Of a stretch of DNA of 64,000 nucleotides, positions 44,587 through 53,726 are shown piece by piece. The notes under the pieces are model-generated. The model did not search any database, was not told the origin of the DNA, and saw only the letters and a program-made list of their open reading frames with translations. The DNA is from JAFNAG01 sp963739235. Lineage in GTDB: Bacteria; Acidobacteriota; UBA6911. The stretch is from positions 45,367-109,366 of the forward strand of contig CAVTZY010000022.1 of the NCBI GenBank assembly GCA_963739235.1. The letters run 5' to 3'. The first letter of the stretch is position 1. Every line of letters begins with the position of its first letter. The position numbers and the translations under genes are program-made.

Positions 44587-44960
44587 GTTCCTTTTATTCT
44601 CAACTTTTTGACAGACTGTGACCATTGGTGATCGGAGTTTCGGCCGCCAATGAACAGACACGTCAACCTCACAAAACTCATTTAAACCCCTGTCTGACTA
44701 CGTTTTTGCCCCGTGATTCTTTCGGCTATCGGCTGGGTGAAGCCGGACCAGGTATTGGTTGCCGGTCGTGAAGAACGCCGCCCGGAATGCGCCTATCAGT
44801 TTCTATTCGGCAAGCATGGAACCTTCGTCGTTGAGTTTCCGGCAAGGTTTGGAATTTCCGCTTTCACTGTCGCCGTCAACGACCGGCCACTCCTTTCGGC
44901 AAACCTGCGCAATGTTGTCTTCCAGTCGTCTTGACTGCTTCGAAATCCTTGGGAGGGCGG
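44587..44960. other. Spacer after the tRNA-Ser gene, no integrase found
   Basis: This is where an integrase gene would be expected if the tRNA were an attachment site. The only frames (44713-44934, plus) show no recombinase features. I see nothing else of note. Confidence 0.4.
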
Positions 44961-45191
44961 TCATTGGATCTTCCTTACCTCAAAAGGCCCGATCCTCTGG
45001 ATGGACTCCAGGATTTTCTCTTCTGATATTTCCTTCGTGTAAACGATGAGGTCTATGCCTTTGCCCTTTTCTTGTTTTGCGATTCCCCAATTTCGCAGTA
45101 TTGATTCCTGCGATATTGTCTCCCGTATTTCTTTCTGGCGCACGAGATCGAGTATCTCGCCCATGTCCATTTGATGAGTATCGAGGATCAT
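44961..45191 (-). CDS. Small hypothetical protein
   Basis: 76 residues with a protein-like composition: LDLVRQKEIRETISQESILRNWGIA, then GIDLIVYTKEISEEKILESIQRIGPFEVRKI, an alternation of predicted helices and a strand. No family is recognised, and no strong ribosome site precedes the ATG. It lies 45 bases after the next hypothetical frame on the same strand, so the two may form a small operon. It could also be a fragment. Confidence 0.35.
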   Translation of the reverse strand: MILDTHQMDMGEILDLVRQKEIRETISQESILRNWGIAKQEKGKGIDLIVYTKEISEEKILESIQRIGPFEVRKIQ

Positions 45192-45236
45192 GGCGATATC
45201 GTAGAAGTCACGATATCTGGCTCGGCCGCTTGCTGC

Positions 45237-45773
45237 TCAAAGCTTCTCTGCAAGGATCTCCCGCAGATCCGTAACCCTCACCATGGTTTGGACTTCGTAA
45301 ACGTTTCTGTATTCTCTGTCGCAGACCGGCAATACGACGTTCAAGGGAAAAGGGAAAGGGTGCCTGGTTATAGTGTCCCCGCGTTCAGGAGGGACAGTAT
45401 AACCAGGCACGCATTGCTCGATATCAAATAAATTTTCGTAATTCAGAGCCACTTTTCCCGGAAGGCTGATAATTTTGCGGTCTCCGAAACTGCAGCCGTC
45501 TATGGGAGTGTCGTGGCCATCATAGCCTGTGTAGTCCAGAACTCCCGCGGATTTGCCCCCGTCCACCTCCAAATCTCTGAACCAGAAACCATTGTCAAAG
45601 CGTCCGTGGAGGTAAGATCCTGAGATTTTAAGGTTGGACAGCGTCATGTCTTCCAGTTTTCTCCGGCCATGAGAAGCCGTCATGAGGTCGGTGTTTTTCA
45701 GCGATTGAGTCAGGAGCCGGCCATCTTCTGTCTTGTGATTCTTCTCGACGCGTGTCGACGCATAAGTGTGCAA
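45237..45773 (-). CDS. Hypothetical protein carrying an embedded palindromic repeat
   Basis: 178 residues. The first ~115 read like a normal soluble protein (DMTLSNLKISGSYLHGRFDNGFWFRDLEVDGG). Residues ~120-147 (CVPGYTVPPERGDTITRHPF) are the translation of the 45357-45413 palindrome, which also occurs outside genes. After it, VCDREYRNVYEVQTMVRVTDLREILAEKL looks protein-like again. So a repeat has probably landed in, and been kept in frame with, an older gene. Family unknown. Confidence 0.4.
   Translation of the reverse strand: MHTYASTRVEKNHKTEDGRLLTQSLKNTDLMTASHGRRKLEDMTLSNLKISGSYLHGRFDNGFWFRDLEVDGGKSAGVLDYTGYDGHDTPIDGCSFGDRKIISLPGKVALNYENLFDIEQCVPGYTVPPERGDTITRHPFPFPLNVVLPVCDREYRNVYEVQTMVRVTDLREILAEKL
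45357..45413. repeat. GTGCCTGGTTATA palindrome (copy 1)
   Basis: Near-perfect inverted repeat: GTGCCTGGTTATAGTGTCCC on one side and GGGACAGTATAACCAGGCAC on the other with a ~10-base centre, preceded by GGGAAAGG. The same element, with a slightly different centre, is at 59738-59784. Confidence 0.9.
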
Positions 45774-46147
45774 AATCTCTATGCGCTGATACTATTTGGG
45801 CGTAGAATCGCTGGTGGTATTTTCGTCGTAAGCTGATATAGCACCCAACATCGGAAGCTGGGGAAACCCATCAATGGCGATGTGGCCAGGGAAGGCGGCC
45901 GTAACTAGGCAGCTTATTTTGCCTATCCATCGGCGCGGCCGAGCAGCCATGCGAAGCAAGAGCGGGAGGCTCGCCCGACCGGATCACTCATGACTCTGGC
46001 CGCGCTGATGAATCCTGCACGCATCGTAGCGCTGGACTCCGGCCTCCCCATCGCTTCTACCCTACGCGCACCGGGCAGGGCGGTACCGTGCCTGCCCCGC
46101 TTATCGTGCCGCGCGCGCCCGATCGCGACGCCGGCAAGGAGGAGTTC
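45774..46147. other. Spacer upstream of the candidate selenoprotein gene
   Basis: No coding sequence with features is seen. The strong AAGGAGG at 46137-46143 belongs to the ATG at 46148. No clear promoter was found. Confidence 0.35.
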
Positions 46148-48059
46148 ATGATACGGTTCGCACAATCCGTGGTGGCAGTGGTCGCGCTCGTCGCGCTGTG
46201 CGGGGTCGTCATGCTCGCCCAGAGCGCGGCGCCCGGCCAGAACTCGCCCGATCCGCAGGCCACGGCCAAGCCGGAGCAAGAACTCCCGGCCGACTGGAAG
46301 GCCTTCAACGACATCGCCACCGAGAAGGACGTGTTGAAGCGGGCGGAGGCCTACGAGAAGTTCGTCAAAGAATATCCGCAATCCCAGCTGGTCTCGATGG
46401 CGAGAAGCCAAATCCAGTCTTCGCTCCTGTCAGTGCTGAAGAGCTCAAGTGCCAAGTACCGCGACATCATCACCGCTCAGCTGGACACCGCGAAGGCGGG
46501 CAACCAGGTCATGCTGTATTCGGCCTACGCGCGCGTGGCTTCCGATCTGCTGGGTGCGGGCATCCTGCTCGATGAGGCCGAGGACTATGCCAGGCAGGCT
46601 CTGTCGCTGATGGACGAGCAGAAGTACGTGCAGTACCGCCAGGAGGCGGCACAACGGTCGGCCGAGGCGTTTGCCAAGCGCGCCGCCAATCCGCCTGCGG
46701 CCCCGGCTTCCCCCGCACGGCCCGCAATGGCGTTCACCACGCTCAACGGGGCACCCGTCGTCCGGATTGCCCCACCGCGGCCGGCCCCCGCCACGCCTCC
46801 GCCGGCGCCCACGGCGCCGAGGATCCCGACGCAGGACGAGCTGCGCGCCGGTTTCAAGTCCGAACGCACATCCAACCTCGCCACGCTCGGGCAGATCCTG
46901 ATGAAGCGGAACAAGACCGCTGAGGGAGAGAAGGTGCTGAAGGAGGTCTACGACGCGAAGCCCGCCTCCTACACGCTCGCCACCGTGGCCCGCCTGCTCC
47001 TCGAGCCCGCCAAGAAGGCCGGCAACGATCCGGCGCAGCTCGACTACCTCGCGACGCTGGCACTCTCGGGCCGCATCACGGCGGCCGAGCAGAAGGACTT
47101 CGAAGCGGTCTACAGCAAAACGCACGATGGGTCGGTCCAGGGCCTCGAGGAGATGCTCGATGAGCGGTATATCCGCGAAAACCCGCGGTTCACCGCAGCG
47201 CCGGCCAACCGGAAGCCTGTCGCGAACCCGCGTGCGGTGCTCGCCGAGGACTTCACGGGCGCGGGCTGACCGCCCTGCGTGGGGGCGAGTATCGCCTTCG
47301 AAGCCGCGCTCAACAAGTACGGCCGCAACGAGTACATCCTGCTCTCGTACCACATCCACATCCCGCTGCCCGACCCGATGACCAATCCCGCGACGCTCGC
47401 GCGTCAGCAATTCTACAGCGTCCGCAGCTCGCCGAGCTACTTCGTGGACGGCGAGGCCAGCGGCGGCGGCGGCAGCGCCGATGCAGCCAAGATGCTCTTC
47501 GAGTCGAAGATCGACCCGATGATCGCCAAACACATGGATGAGGCGCCCGAGGCCGCTATCGAGCTCCACGGCTCAGGCGGCCAAATCAACCGTCAAGGTC
47601 AAGACGACCGTGTTGAAGGTGACCAGCACGTCGGACAAGCTGCGGCTGCAGATCGCGCTCGTGGAAGAACACGTCCGCTACAGTGGCGAGAACGGCACCC
47701 GGTTCCACGACATGGTCGTGCGCGCCATGGCGGCGCCGCCGCCGGCCACGGCCGGCAATAAGCCCGAAGCGGGCGAAGCAGCGGCCGGCACGCCCGGCAC
47801 CCCGCTGCCCGCGCTCGGCTTTGCACTGAAGCCCGGCCCGGGCGGGACATTTGAGTACACGTTCGATCTCGCCAAGGCCGCCGCCGACGCCCTGGCGCAC
47901 CTTCAGGACTTCGAAACCAACACTCGCAAGGGCGAGTACTCGTTTCGCCAGAAAAAGCACGAGATCGATCCGAGCAAGCTCTTGGTGGTTGCGTTTGTCC
48001 AGGATGAGGCTACCAAGAAGATCCTGCAGGCCGTCTACATCAAGCTCGATGGCAAGTAG
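46148..48059 (+). CDS. Thioredoxin-fold exported protein, candidate selenoprotein (UxxC), with one downstream +1 frameshift
   Basis: ATG at 46148 with AAGGAGG. Signal peptide (VVAVVALVALCGVVMLA), a helical repeat region (~35-180), a Pro/Ala linker (~190-225), a second helical region, then a thioredoxin domain. At codon 374 the frame reads DFTGAG-TGA-PPCVGASIAFEAALNKYG: TGA (47267-47269) stands where the first Cys of the redox CxxC should be, and homology continues in the same frame (YILLSYHIHIPLPDP, SSPSYFVDG with the cis-proline). A hairpin GGCGA-GTA-TCGCC (47284-47296) follows 15 bases after the TGA, with a G starting the loop, as in bacterial SECIS elements. One extra base near 47575 shifts the last ~160 codons, where SAAKSTVKVKTTVLKV resumes. 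Function is probably thiol redox in the envelope. A plain nonsense mutation remains possible. Confidence 0.6.
47267..47296 (+). promoter_or_regulatory. Candidate in-frame UGA (Sec) codon with bacterial SECIS-like hairpin
   Basis: TGA followed by C, a leaky termination context. Stem GGCGA/TCGCC (47284-47288, 47292-47296), loop GTA starting 20 bases after the UGA. An alternative smaller hairpin pairs CGCCC (47271-47275) with GGGCG (47283-47287). The published bacterial SECIS pattern asks for a G among the first two loop bases and a loop roughly 16-37 bases from the UGA; both are met. GC-rich DNA forms such hairpins easily by chance. Confidence 0.45.
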
Positions 48060-48798
48060 GGTCGAGGCTGGCGCCGCCCTCGGCAGCCAGCCGCCGCCGG
48101 TTCCCACCCGCATAGCCCGGGCCATTCATGGCGCACCCGCGTCCGTGAAGGGCCCGGGCCGGGCTCAGGGGTAGGTGGCTCGGCATCATAGGCACAGAGG
48201 GTCCCAGCAGCTTCCATCGCGATTCCGCCGATCGCGTGATCGTGGCGACGAGCCGCGCATACAACATGCCCCTTCTTACCCAAGATCGCATGATTCTCTC
48301 ATCCAGGCTAGTCTCGCGCTGGCTACCGCTGCGATGATTTGGAGAAATATCGGAATAAGCAGCGGAATAGGCGGCGGGCCCGGCTTTTTGCCGCGTCCGT
48401 TTTGACGGGGTCTCATCGACGCTCTGCGCTGTTCATCGTCAAGTCAAAAACTACGTAAAGTTTCACATAACTTTGCGCAATCTATCCTCCCGAGACCATC
48501 CAAAATATCCTTGACTGCCCCGGCGTACCTTTCAGACCTTACCCTTTCTTCTCGAACTCACGTCACACAGGTCACAGAGATCACCGAGAAAGCGACACGC
48601 GCTGCTCACACCCGGAGGCCACTCTGTGCTACGAATCCCAAGTTCCTTTGTGCGTGGAAAAGGAATTTCACCTTCTCCGCTTCTGCGCGCGGCTCTGCAT
48701 GAGATTGGGGTCCCCGGCACAGAACATCACTGCCGTTCCTTGCTGAATCGCAGGTCCTGAAGAAAATCCGGCTCAAATCCAAGGATGGGCTGTTAGAT
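48060..48798. other. 740-base spacer without recognisable genes
   Basis: Only short open frames lie here on both strands, none with a ribosome site or recognisable motif. CACGTCACACAGGTCACAGAG-like words around 48563-48583 resemble common intergenic repeats. Confidence 0.4.
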
Positions 48799-49992
48799 AT
48801 GTCAGAGCTATTGCGAGGAGTCCTCATGAGTGAAGTCAGATTGAACATCCTGGATGCCAGCCGGGCGTTTTGTGGCACGACTCACGCCAGCGTGGCCGAT
48901 GCTGCCGTGGCAGGGCTGTCCGCTGAACCGGAGACCATCGAGGAATTGCAGGACGCTGTGGCCCGGTTCATCAAACCAGTCAACGATTCCCGACCTTTCG
49001 CAGCGTTTGACGTGGGCACCAACGACGAGCCGTGGGACGCCGGGATCATCTTCATCGATCTGGCCGCGCGCGTCGTGGCCGCCGAATCGTCTTACTTTGT
49101 GCCGTCAGCCGAAGGACGAGTGCAATACCACGACGGTATGCAGGCAACCGACGTGTGGCTGCCGTATCGGGCGCCCGATGATTGGCTGTTCGTTAATTCC
49201 GTTGATCAATATGAAGGTGTCTGTGATCGGCGGCGCGCTGAACGCACGGCGACTCAGCCGCTCGATGCCCGGACCATTCTCTACGGCGCGGTTGTGGAGT
49301 TCATCGTCAGGCGGTGTCTTGCGGCTCGTGATTCGAACGCCGAAGACCCCATCGCAGAAATCCACACCAAGTGGCTCATGACACCGCGCCCTGATTTGCG
49401 CGGGCTATCGCCGCGGGAGATGATACTTATGAAGCGCGACTTTATTGACGCAGACCTGTATTCACGCGAGCTGCAATGGAGCTTCCTCGGCGAGCCTGCA
49501 CCGTGCCTGACGCAAGATTCTACTGGCTGCCGATTCGCAGGCTTCGGCACGCACGAAGTGGTGGTGTATTACGAGCTGTTGCGACTTTTGCTATCGGAGT
49601 GTTGGAAGCGCGTGAGCGAGGATAGAACCGTTCCAATAGCCGATCAAGTGGCGCGCCTGGAGCAAATCAAAGCAGACTGGCTGCAGTGTCCTCAGCCCGA
49701 TTTCGAGGGTAAGACTCCCGCCCACATCCTCGAATGCGAGCGCAAGCGACTGCCACTCATCATGTCGGCAGAGGAAATTGTGATTGACGATGACTGTCCC
49801 CTCTGCCAAGCGATGGGTGAAGAGTTTACACCCACGTTCTGGCACCTGGACGGCTGCAATATGGATGACGATTTTCCGTTTTCGTTTTATCGCACACGCG
49901 ATGAATGGGAGGAGGAAGAGCGTCGCCGCAAACAGTTCAGCGACGAATTCAATAGGAAATGGGAACAGCAAAAGGGGAACGGTAGCTGGTGA
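48799..49992 (+). CDS. Hypothetical protein with two WL-PxPDxxGxTP repeats
   Basis: 397 residues (ATG 48799; inner ATG 48826 MSEVRLNIL is also good). No signal peptide or membrane helix. Two similar segments stand out: KWLMTPRPDLRGLSPREMIL (~190-210) and DWLQCPQPDFEGKTPAHIL (~295-315). They recall the core of MbcA/ParS-type toxin-binding domains, but weakly. The C-terminal part has CPLCQAMGEEFTPTFWHLDGC, with Cys/His that may bind metal, and an acidic-basic helical tail (RDEWEEEERRRKQFSDEF). Function unknown. Confidence 0.65.
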   Translation: MSELLRGVLMSEVRLNILDASRAFCGTTHASVADAAVAGLSAEPETIEELQDAVARFIKPVNDSRPFAAFDVGTNDEPWDAGIIFIDLAARVVAAESSYFVPSAEGRVQYHDGMQATDVWLPYRAPDDWLFVNSVDQYEGVCDRRRAERTATQPLDARTILYGAVVEFIVRRCLAARDSNAEDPIAEIHTKWLMTPRPDLRGLSPREMILMKRDFIDADLYSRELQWSFLGEPAPCLTQDSTGCRFAGFGTHEVVVYYELLRLLLSECWKRVSEDRTVPIADQVARLEQIKADWLQCPQPDFEGKTPAHILECERKRLPLIMSAEEIVIDDDCPLCQAMGEEFTPTFWHLDGCNMDDDFPFSFYRTRDEWEEEERRRKQFSDEFNRKWEQQKGNGSW

Positions 49993-50093
49993 GAGGTGGC
50001 CGCTCGCCAGTGACAACGCCCGCACGCGCGCAGGCGTCGTTTCTCCTGTTGACAAACCACATGTACGAGGGCACACTCCTGTGCGGAGGCCAC

Positions 50094-50432
50094 ATGAGCA
50101 TGGGTGAGACGAAATCGGAGATCCTGCAGGGAACGCTCGACCTGATGGTGCTCAAGACGCTGCACGCGATGGGGCCGCTGCACGGCTACGGCATCGCCCG
50201 CCGCATCGAGCAGATCAGCGAAGAGGTGCTCCAGCTGAACCAGGGCACGATCTACGCCTCGCTGGTGCGCCTGCTGCAGAAGGGCTGGATCAGCGCCGCG
50301 TGGGGCACCTCCGAGAACAACCGGAAAGCGAAGTTCTACACGATCACCGCGCGCGGCCGGAAGCAGCTGCGCGAGGAGACAGACAACTGGGAGCGCATCG
50401 CCGGAGTGATCGCGCGCGTGCTGCAGCTGTAG
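50094..50432 (+). CDS. PadR-family transcriptional regulator
   Basis: 112 residues from ATG at 50094, with GGAGG upstream (ATG at 50100 is possible). A winged helix with LQGTLDLMVLKTLHAMGPLHGYGIARRIEQIS and LNQGTIYASLVRLLQKGWISAAWG, the PadR signature, ends after the wing (YTITARGRKQL). Its stop is 12 bases before the permease start. In Acidobacteriota such PadR genes sit directly before ADOP permeases and are taken to regulate them. TTGACA at 50049 may be the -35 of its promoter. Confidence 0.92.
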   Translation: MSMGETKSEILQGTLDLMVLKTLHAMGPLHGYGIARRIEQISEEVLQLNQGTIYASLVRLLQKGWISAAWGTSENNRKAKFYTITARGRKQLREETDNWERIAGVIARVLQL

Positions 50433-50444
50433 CGGAGGACGGGC

Positions 50445-53087
50445 ATGTGGGAGTGGCTGAGAAGCTGGGGCTCGCGAGCGCGGGCCTGGACGCGGATGCG
50501 GCGCCTGGACGACGATTTCGCGCAGGAACTCGAGTCGCATGCCGCGATGCTCGCGGAAGACAACGCCCGCCGTGGAATGGCGCCCGAGCAGGCCCGTCGC
50601 CAGGCGCTGGTGCGACTGGGCGGGATCACCCAGTTGCGCGAGTCCTACCGGGAGCAGCGCGGGCTGCCGCTCCTCGAGCGCGTCGTCCAGGATCTACGGT
50701 ATGCGGCCCGCACGTTTCGCAAGAGCCCAGGGTTCACGCTCTTCGCCGGCGGCGCACTCGCGCTCGGCATCGCCGCCACCACGTCGGTGTTCAGCATCGC
50801 TGACGCGGTACTGCTGCGGCCGTTTCCGTACCGCGATCCTTCGCGGCTGGCGATGGTGTGGCAGGACGACAGCGCCTACGGCTTTCCCCGCAACAACGGA
50901 AGCCCATGGGCCTTCCAGCAATGGAAGCAGCATAATCGTGTGTTCGATGACATGGCAGCGTTGACCCACGACTTCTTCAACCTTACGGGCCATGGCGACC
51001 CCGAGCATCTGAGCGCGGATACGGTCACGCCCAATTTCTTCTCCGTGCTGGGCGTCGACGCGGACATCGGCCGCACGTTCACCCCTGACGACGGGAGGCC
51101 GGGGACGACCGCGGCCCTGGTCATCAGCTACGGCCTTTGGGTGCGCCGTTTCGGCGCCGATCCGCACGTGATCGGGCAGGACCTGCTGCTGAACGGTGCG
51201 CGCTACACCGTGGTCGGCGTCACGCCCCGCGGCTTCCGGTTCCTGGACCCCGCAGTCGATCTCTGGGTGCCGGCCCAGTGGACAACCGCGTTCATCGAGA
51301 GCAGGAAGACGGATCATTTCCTCACCATGGTCGCGCGCCTGCGACCCGGGATCACCGTGCAACGCGCCAACGCCGAAATGGCGGGCCTCGGTACACAGCT
51401 TGCGACCGCTGATATGTCCGATATGACCGCGGTGGTCGTTCCGCTGCGCGAGCAGATCGCAGGCGACATCCGGCCCGCGCTTCTCGTGCTGCTCGGCGCG
51501 GTCGCGTTCGTGCTGCTCATCGCCTGCGCCAACGTGGCCAACCTGCTGCTCGTGCGCGGCAGTGCGCGAAACCGTGAGGTCGCGATCCGGGTGGCGCTGG
51601 GCGCGAGTCGCAGGCGCGTCATCGAGCAGATGCTCGTCGAGAGCCTGTTATTGTCGTGCGTGGCGGGTGCGGCCGGACTGGCGTTGTCCGTCTGGGCGAC
51701 GCGTTTTCTCGCCGCGATCATCCCGCAGGGCATCTCGGCCGCCGGTGAGCCTTTTCTGAACCGCGCGTTGCTTGCTTTCAGCGCGGCCGTCTCGATCGCG
51801 ACCGGCGTGTTGTTCGGGATCCTGCCCGCGTTCCGCGTCTCCCGCGTCGATCTCGTCCGATCGCTGAAACAGGGCGGTGGCCAGTGGGGTGTCGGCACCG
51901 GCGGGCAGCGGCTGCGCCATGTGCTCGTCGTCAGCGAAGTGGCGCTCGCGATGGTTCTGCTGGCCGGCGCAGCGCTGATGATTCGCAGCTTCGACAAACT
52001 CTATCGTCAGGATCCCGGTTTCCGCGCGGAACAGGTGTTGACTGTTCAGACGCCGTTGCCTCGCCCCAAGTATCAGGACAGGGTGCGGCGCAGCGAGTTC
52101 TATCGCGAGGTGCTGCAGCGCGTCGGGCACCTTCCCGGCGTTGTCGGGGCCGGTTACACCACGTACCTGCCGCTCGCGAATGCGGGCGGCGGCAGCCTGG
52201 TTACCGTGGAGAACCATCCGCAGGATCCCAACCACTTGCTGATTGCCAACGTGCGCGTCGTCAGCCCCGACTACTTCCGCGCGATCGGCATGACACTGCG
52301 CCAGGGCAGGCTGCTGGATCGAAGCGACGGGCCTGAGGCTCCGAAGGTGGCAGTCGTCAACGAGGCGATGGCGCGCACGTATTGGCCGGGTGAAGACGCG
52401 CTCGGCCGGCGGTTCAAGCGCGGCTTCCTCGAATCGAAATCGCCCTGGTACGTCGTCGTCGGCATCGTTGCTGACATGCGCCAGGGCGGTATGAACGTGC
52501 CGATTCGCCCCGAGGCCTACTTCCCGTTCGAACAGGTTGACTTCTTCGCGCCCGATTCGCTGGCGGTGCGCACCACCGCCGACCCGCTGGCCGTTGCCGA
52601 GCTAGTGCGGCAGCAGATCCGGGCGGTGGACAGGGACGAACCTGTTGCCGCGGTGATGCCGCTGCGGCAGTTGGTGGATGAGGACGTCTCCCCGGCTCGC
52701 GTGCAGACATTGGTGCTGGGCGCCTTCGCCGCGATGGCGCTGCTCCTGGCTTCGCTGGGGGTCTACGGCGTGCTTTCGTTCGCGGTGGCGCAGCGCACGC
52801 AGGAAATCGGCATGCGCCTCGCATTGGGAGCGGGGCGTGGCGATGTGTTGCGGATGATCGTGATGTACGGGCTCAAGCTGTTTCTTCTCGGGGTCGCAAT
52901 CGGCCTGGCCGCGGCGCTGGCGCTCTCGCGGCTGATGGTGCACCTGCTGTTCGGCGTCAGCCCGGCCGACCCGTTGTCGTATTTGAGCGTTACCGTCCTG
53001 TTGGCTGCGGTCACTCTGCTGGCCTGCTATCTGCCGGCCCGTCGCGCCATGCTCGTCGAGCCGATCGTGGCTTTACGCTACGAGTGA
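50445..53087 (+). CDS. ADOP-type ABC transporter permease (FtsX/MacB family)
   Basis: 880 residues; GGAGG ahead of the ATG. An N-terminal cytoplasmic prefix (RRLDDDFAQELESHAAMLAEDNARRGMAPEQARRQALVRLGG) is typical of ADOP (acidobacterial duplicated orphan permease) proteins. Two FtsX modules follow: first helix in FRKSPGFTLFAGGALALGIAATTSVFSIADAVLLRPFPY, periplasmic MacB-like domain, then NVANLLLVRGSARNREVAIRVALGASRRRVIEQM, and the duplicated second half ending SFAVAQRTQEIGMRLALGAGRGDVLRMI. No ATPase is encoded. The last residues LVEPIVALRYE are usual. GC at third positions is visibly higher than in the neighbours. Confidence 0.93.
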   Translation: MWEWLRSWGSRARAWTRMRRLDDDFAQELESHAAMLAEDNARRGMAPEQARRQALVRLGGITQLRESYREQRGLPLLERVVQDLRYAARTFRKSPGFTLFAGGALALGIAATTSVFSIADAVLLRPFPYRDPSRLAMVWQDDSAYGFPRNNGSPWAFQQWKQHNRVFDDMAALTHDFFNLTGHGDPEHLSADTVTPNFFSVLGVDADIGRTFTPDDGRPGTTAALVISYGLWVRRFGADPHVIGQDLLLNGARYTVVGVTPRGFRFLDPAVDLWVPAQWTTAFIESRKTDHFLTMVARLRPGITVQRANAEMAGLGTQLATADMSDMTAVVVPLREQIAGDIRPALLVLLGAVAFVLLIACANVANLLLVRGSARNREVAIRVALGASRRRVIEQMLVESLLLSCVAGAAGLALSVWATRFLAAIIPQGISAAGEPFLNRALLAFSAAVSIATGVLFGILPAFRVSRVDLVRSLKQGGGQWGVGTGGQRLRHVLVVSEVALAMVLLAGAALMIRSFDKLYRQDPGFRAEQVLTVQTPLPRPKYQDRVRRSEFYREVLQRVGHLPGVVGAGYTTYLPLANAGGGSLVTVENHPQDPNHLLIANVRVVSPDYFRAIGMTLRQGRLLDRSDGPEAPKVAVVNEAMARTYWPGEDALGRRFKRGFLESKSPWYVVVGIVADMRQGGMNVPIRPEAYFPFEQVDFFAPDSLAVRTTADPLAVAELVRQQIRAVDRDEPVAAVMPLRQLVDEDVSPARVQTLVLGAFAAMALLLASLGVYGVLSFAVAQRTQEIGMRLALGAGRGDVLRMIVMYGLKLFLLGVAIGLAAALALSRLMVHLLFGVSPADPLSYLSVTVLLAAVTLLACYLPARRAMLVEPIVALRYE

Positions 53088-53268
53088 CCCGCGGCTGGCC
53101 GGCCCGGCTTCGGTTTCGAGCCCGGTCGAATTCGTCGACCACGCCCACTTCGAGTCACTTCGTAAAACCTGGGACGCTCACCGGTTTTCACCAAAAGAGA
53201 GTGGTGAGCCCCCCTGCCCCTTGTTTCCGGTTTCGGGGACAGCGACCGGACCTGCGTTAGGGAAGCCG

Positions 53269-53394
53269 TCACCACCAGTTCGCTCCACTCTCCGGTTTCC
53301 AATTCAGCCACTCCGGCTTAACCCTGTCCAAAAGCTTACTGGTAGGGGTGTACGTTGATGCAATCTCGCTTTTCAAGAGTTTCGTCCAGTTCAT
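53269..53394 (-). pseudogene. DinB-like protein, N-terminal fragment
   Basis: A 41-residue frame MNWTKLLKSEIASTYTPTSKLLDRVKPEWLNWKPESGANWW ends at a stop. The last part, (L)LDxVxPExLxWxPxxGANW, matches the N-terminal helix of DinB/YfiT-type metal-binding hydrolases, which are ~150-170 residues long. Ribosome site AAGGAG is kept. No continuation is seen in other frames, so the gene was cut off about 53275. Confidence 0.5.
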
Positions 53395-53726
53395 AGCCAT
53401 GCTCCTTTTGCCACCGAGAGTACGTTTGCTCAATATTTGGTGGCTTCGAGGCGCCGCTCCGAGGACGACCACGGTCGAACGGACCGCAGGCGTGCCGCCC
53501 GCAAGATCCAAGGATGCGGCAGCAACCAAAGCGTCAAACCAGGTCTGTAAGATCCCGTTCGGGTTTCGATTGAGATTGGGCGGCCGCAATTCGCCAGCGG
53601 GGGACGGGACGCCTGCGGTTCGAGCGGTTCCTGCCCGCACCTCCGGCCAGTGTATGATCATTGACGGTTGGACCGCAAATTCTGTTGGGCGGAACAACAT
53701 TAATGCTGCCGGTGCCGTTTTGAGCT
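53395..53726. other. Spacer with GC-rich inverted words upstream of the MFS gene
   Basis: CGAACGGACCGCAGGCGTGCC near 53475 and GGGACGCCTGCGGTTCGAGCG near 53603 are related inverted words about 110 bases apart. A common type of intergenic repeat in these genomes is likely. No coding sequence is seen. Confidence 0.4.

Noticed and set aside
44713..44934. Integrase fragment next to the tRNA
   Set aside because: The frame lacks any tyrosine-recombinase motif (no R...HxxR...Y pattern).
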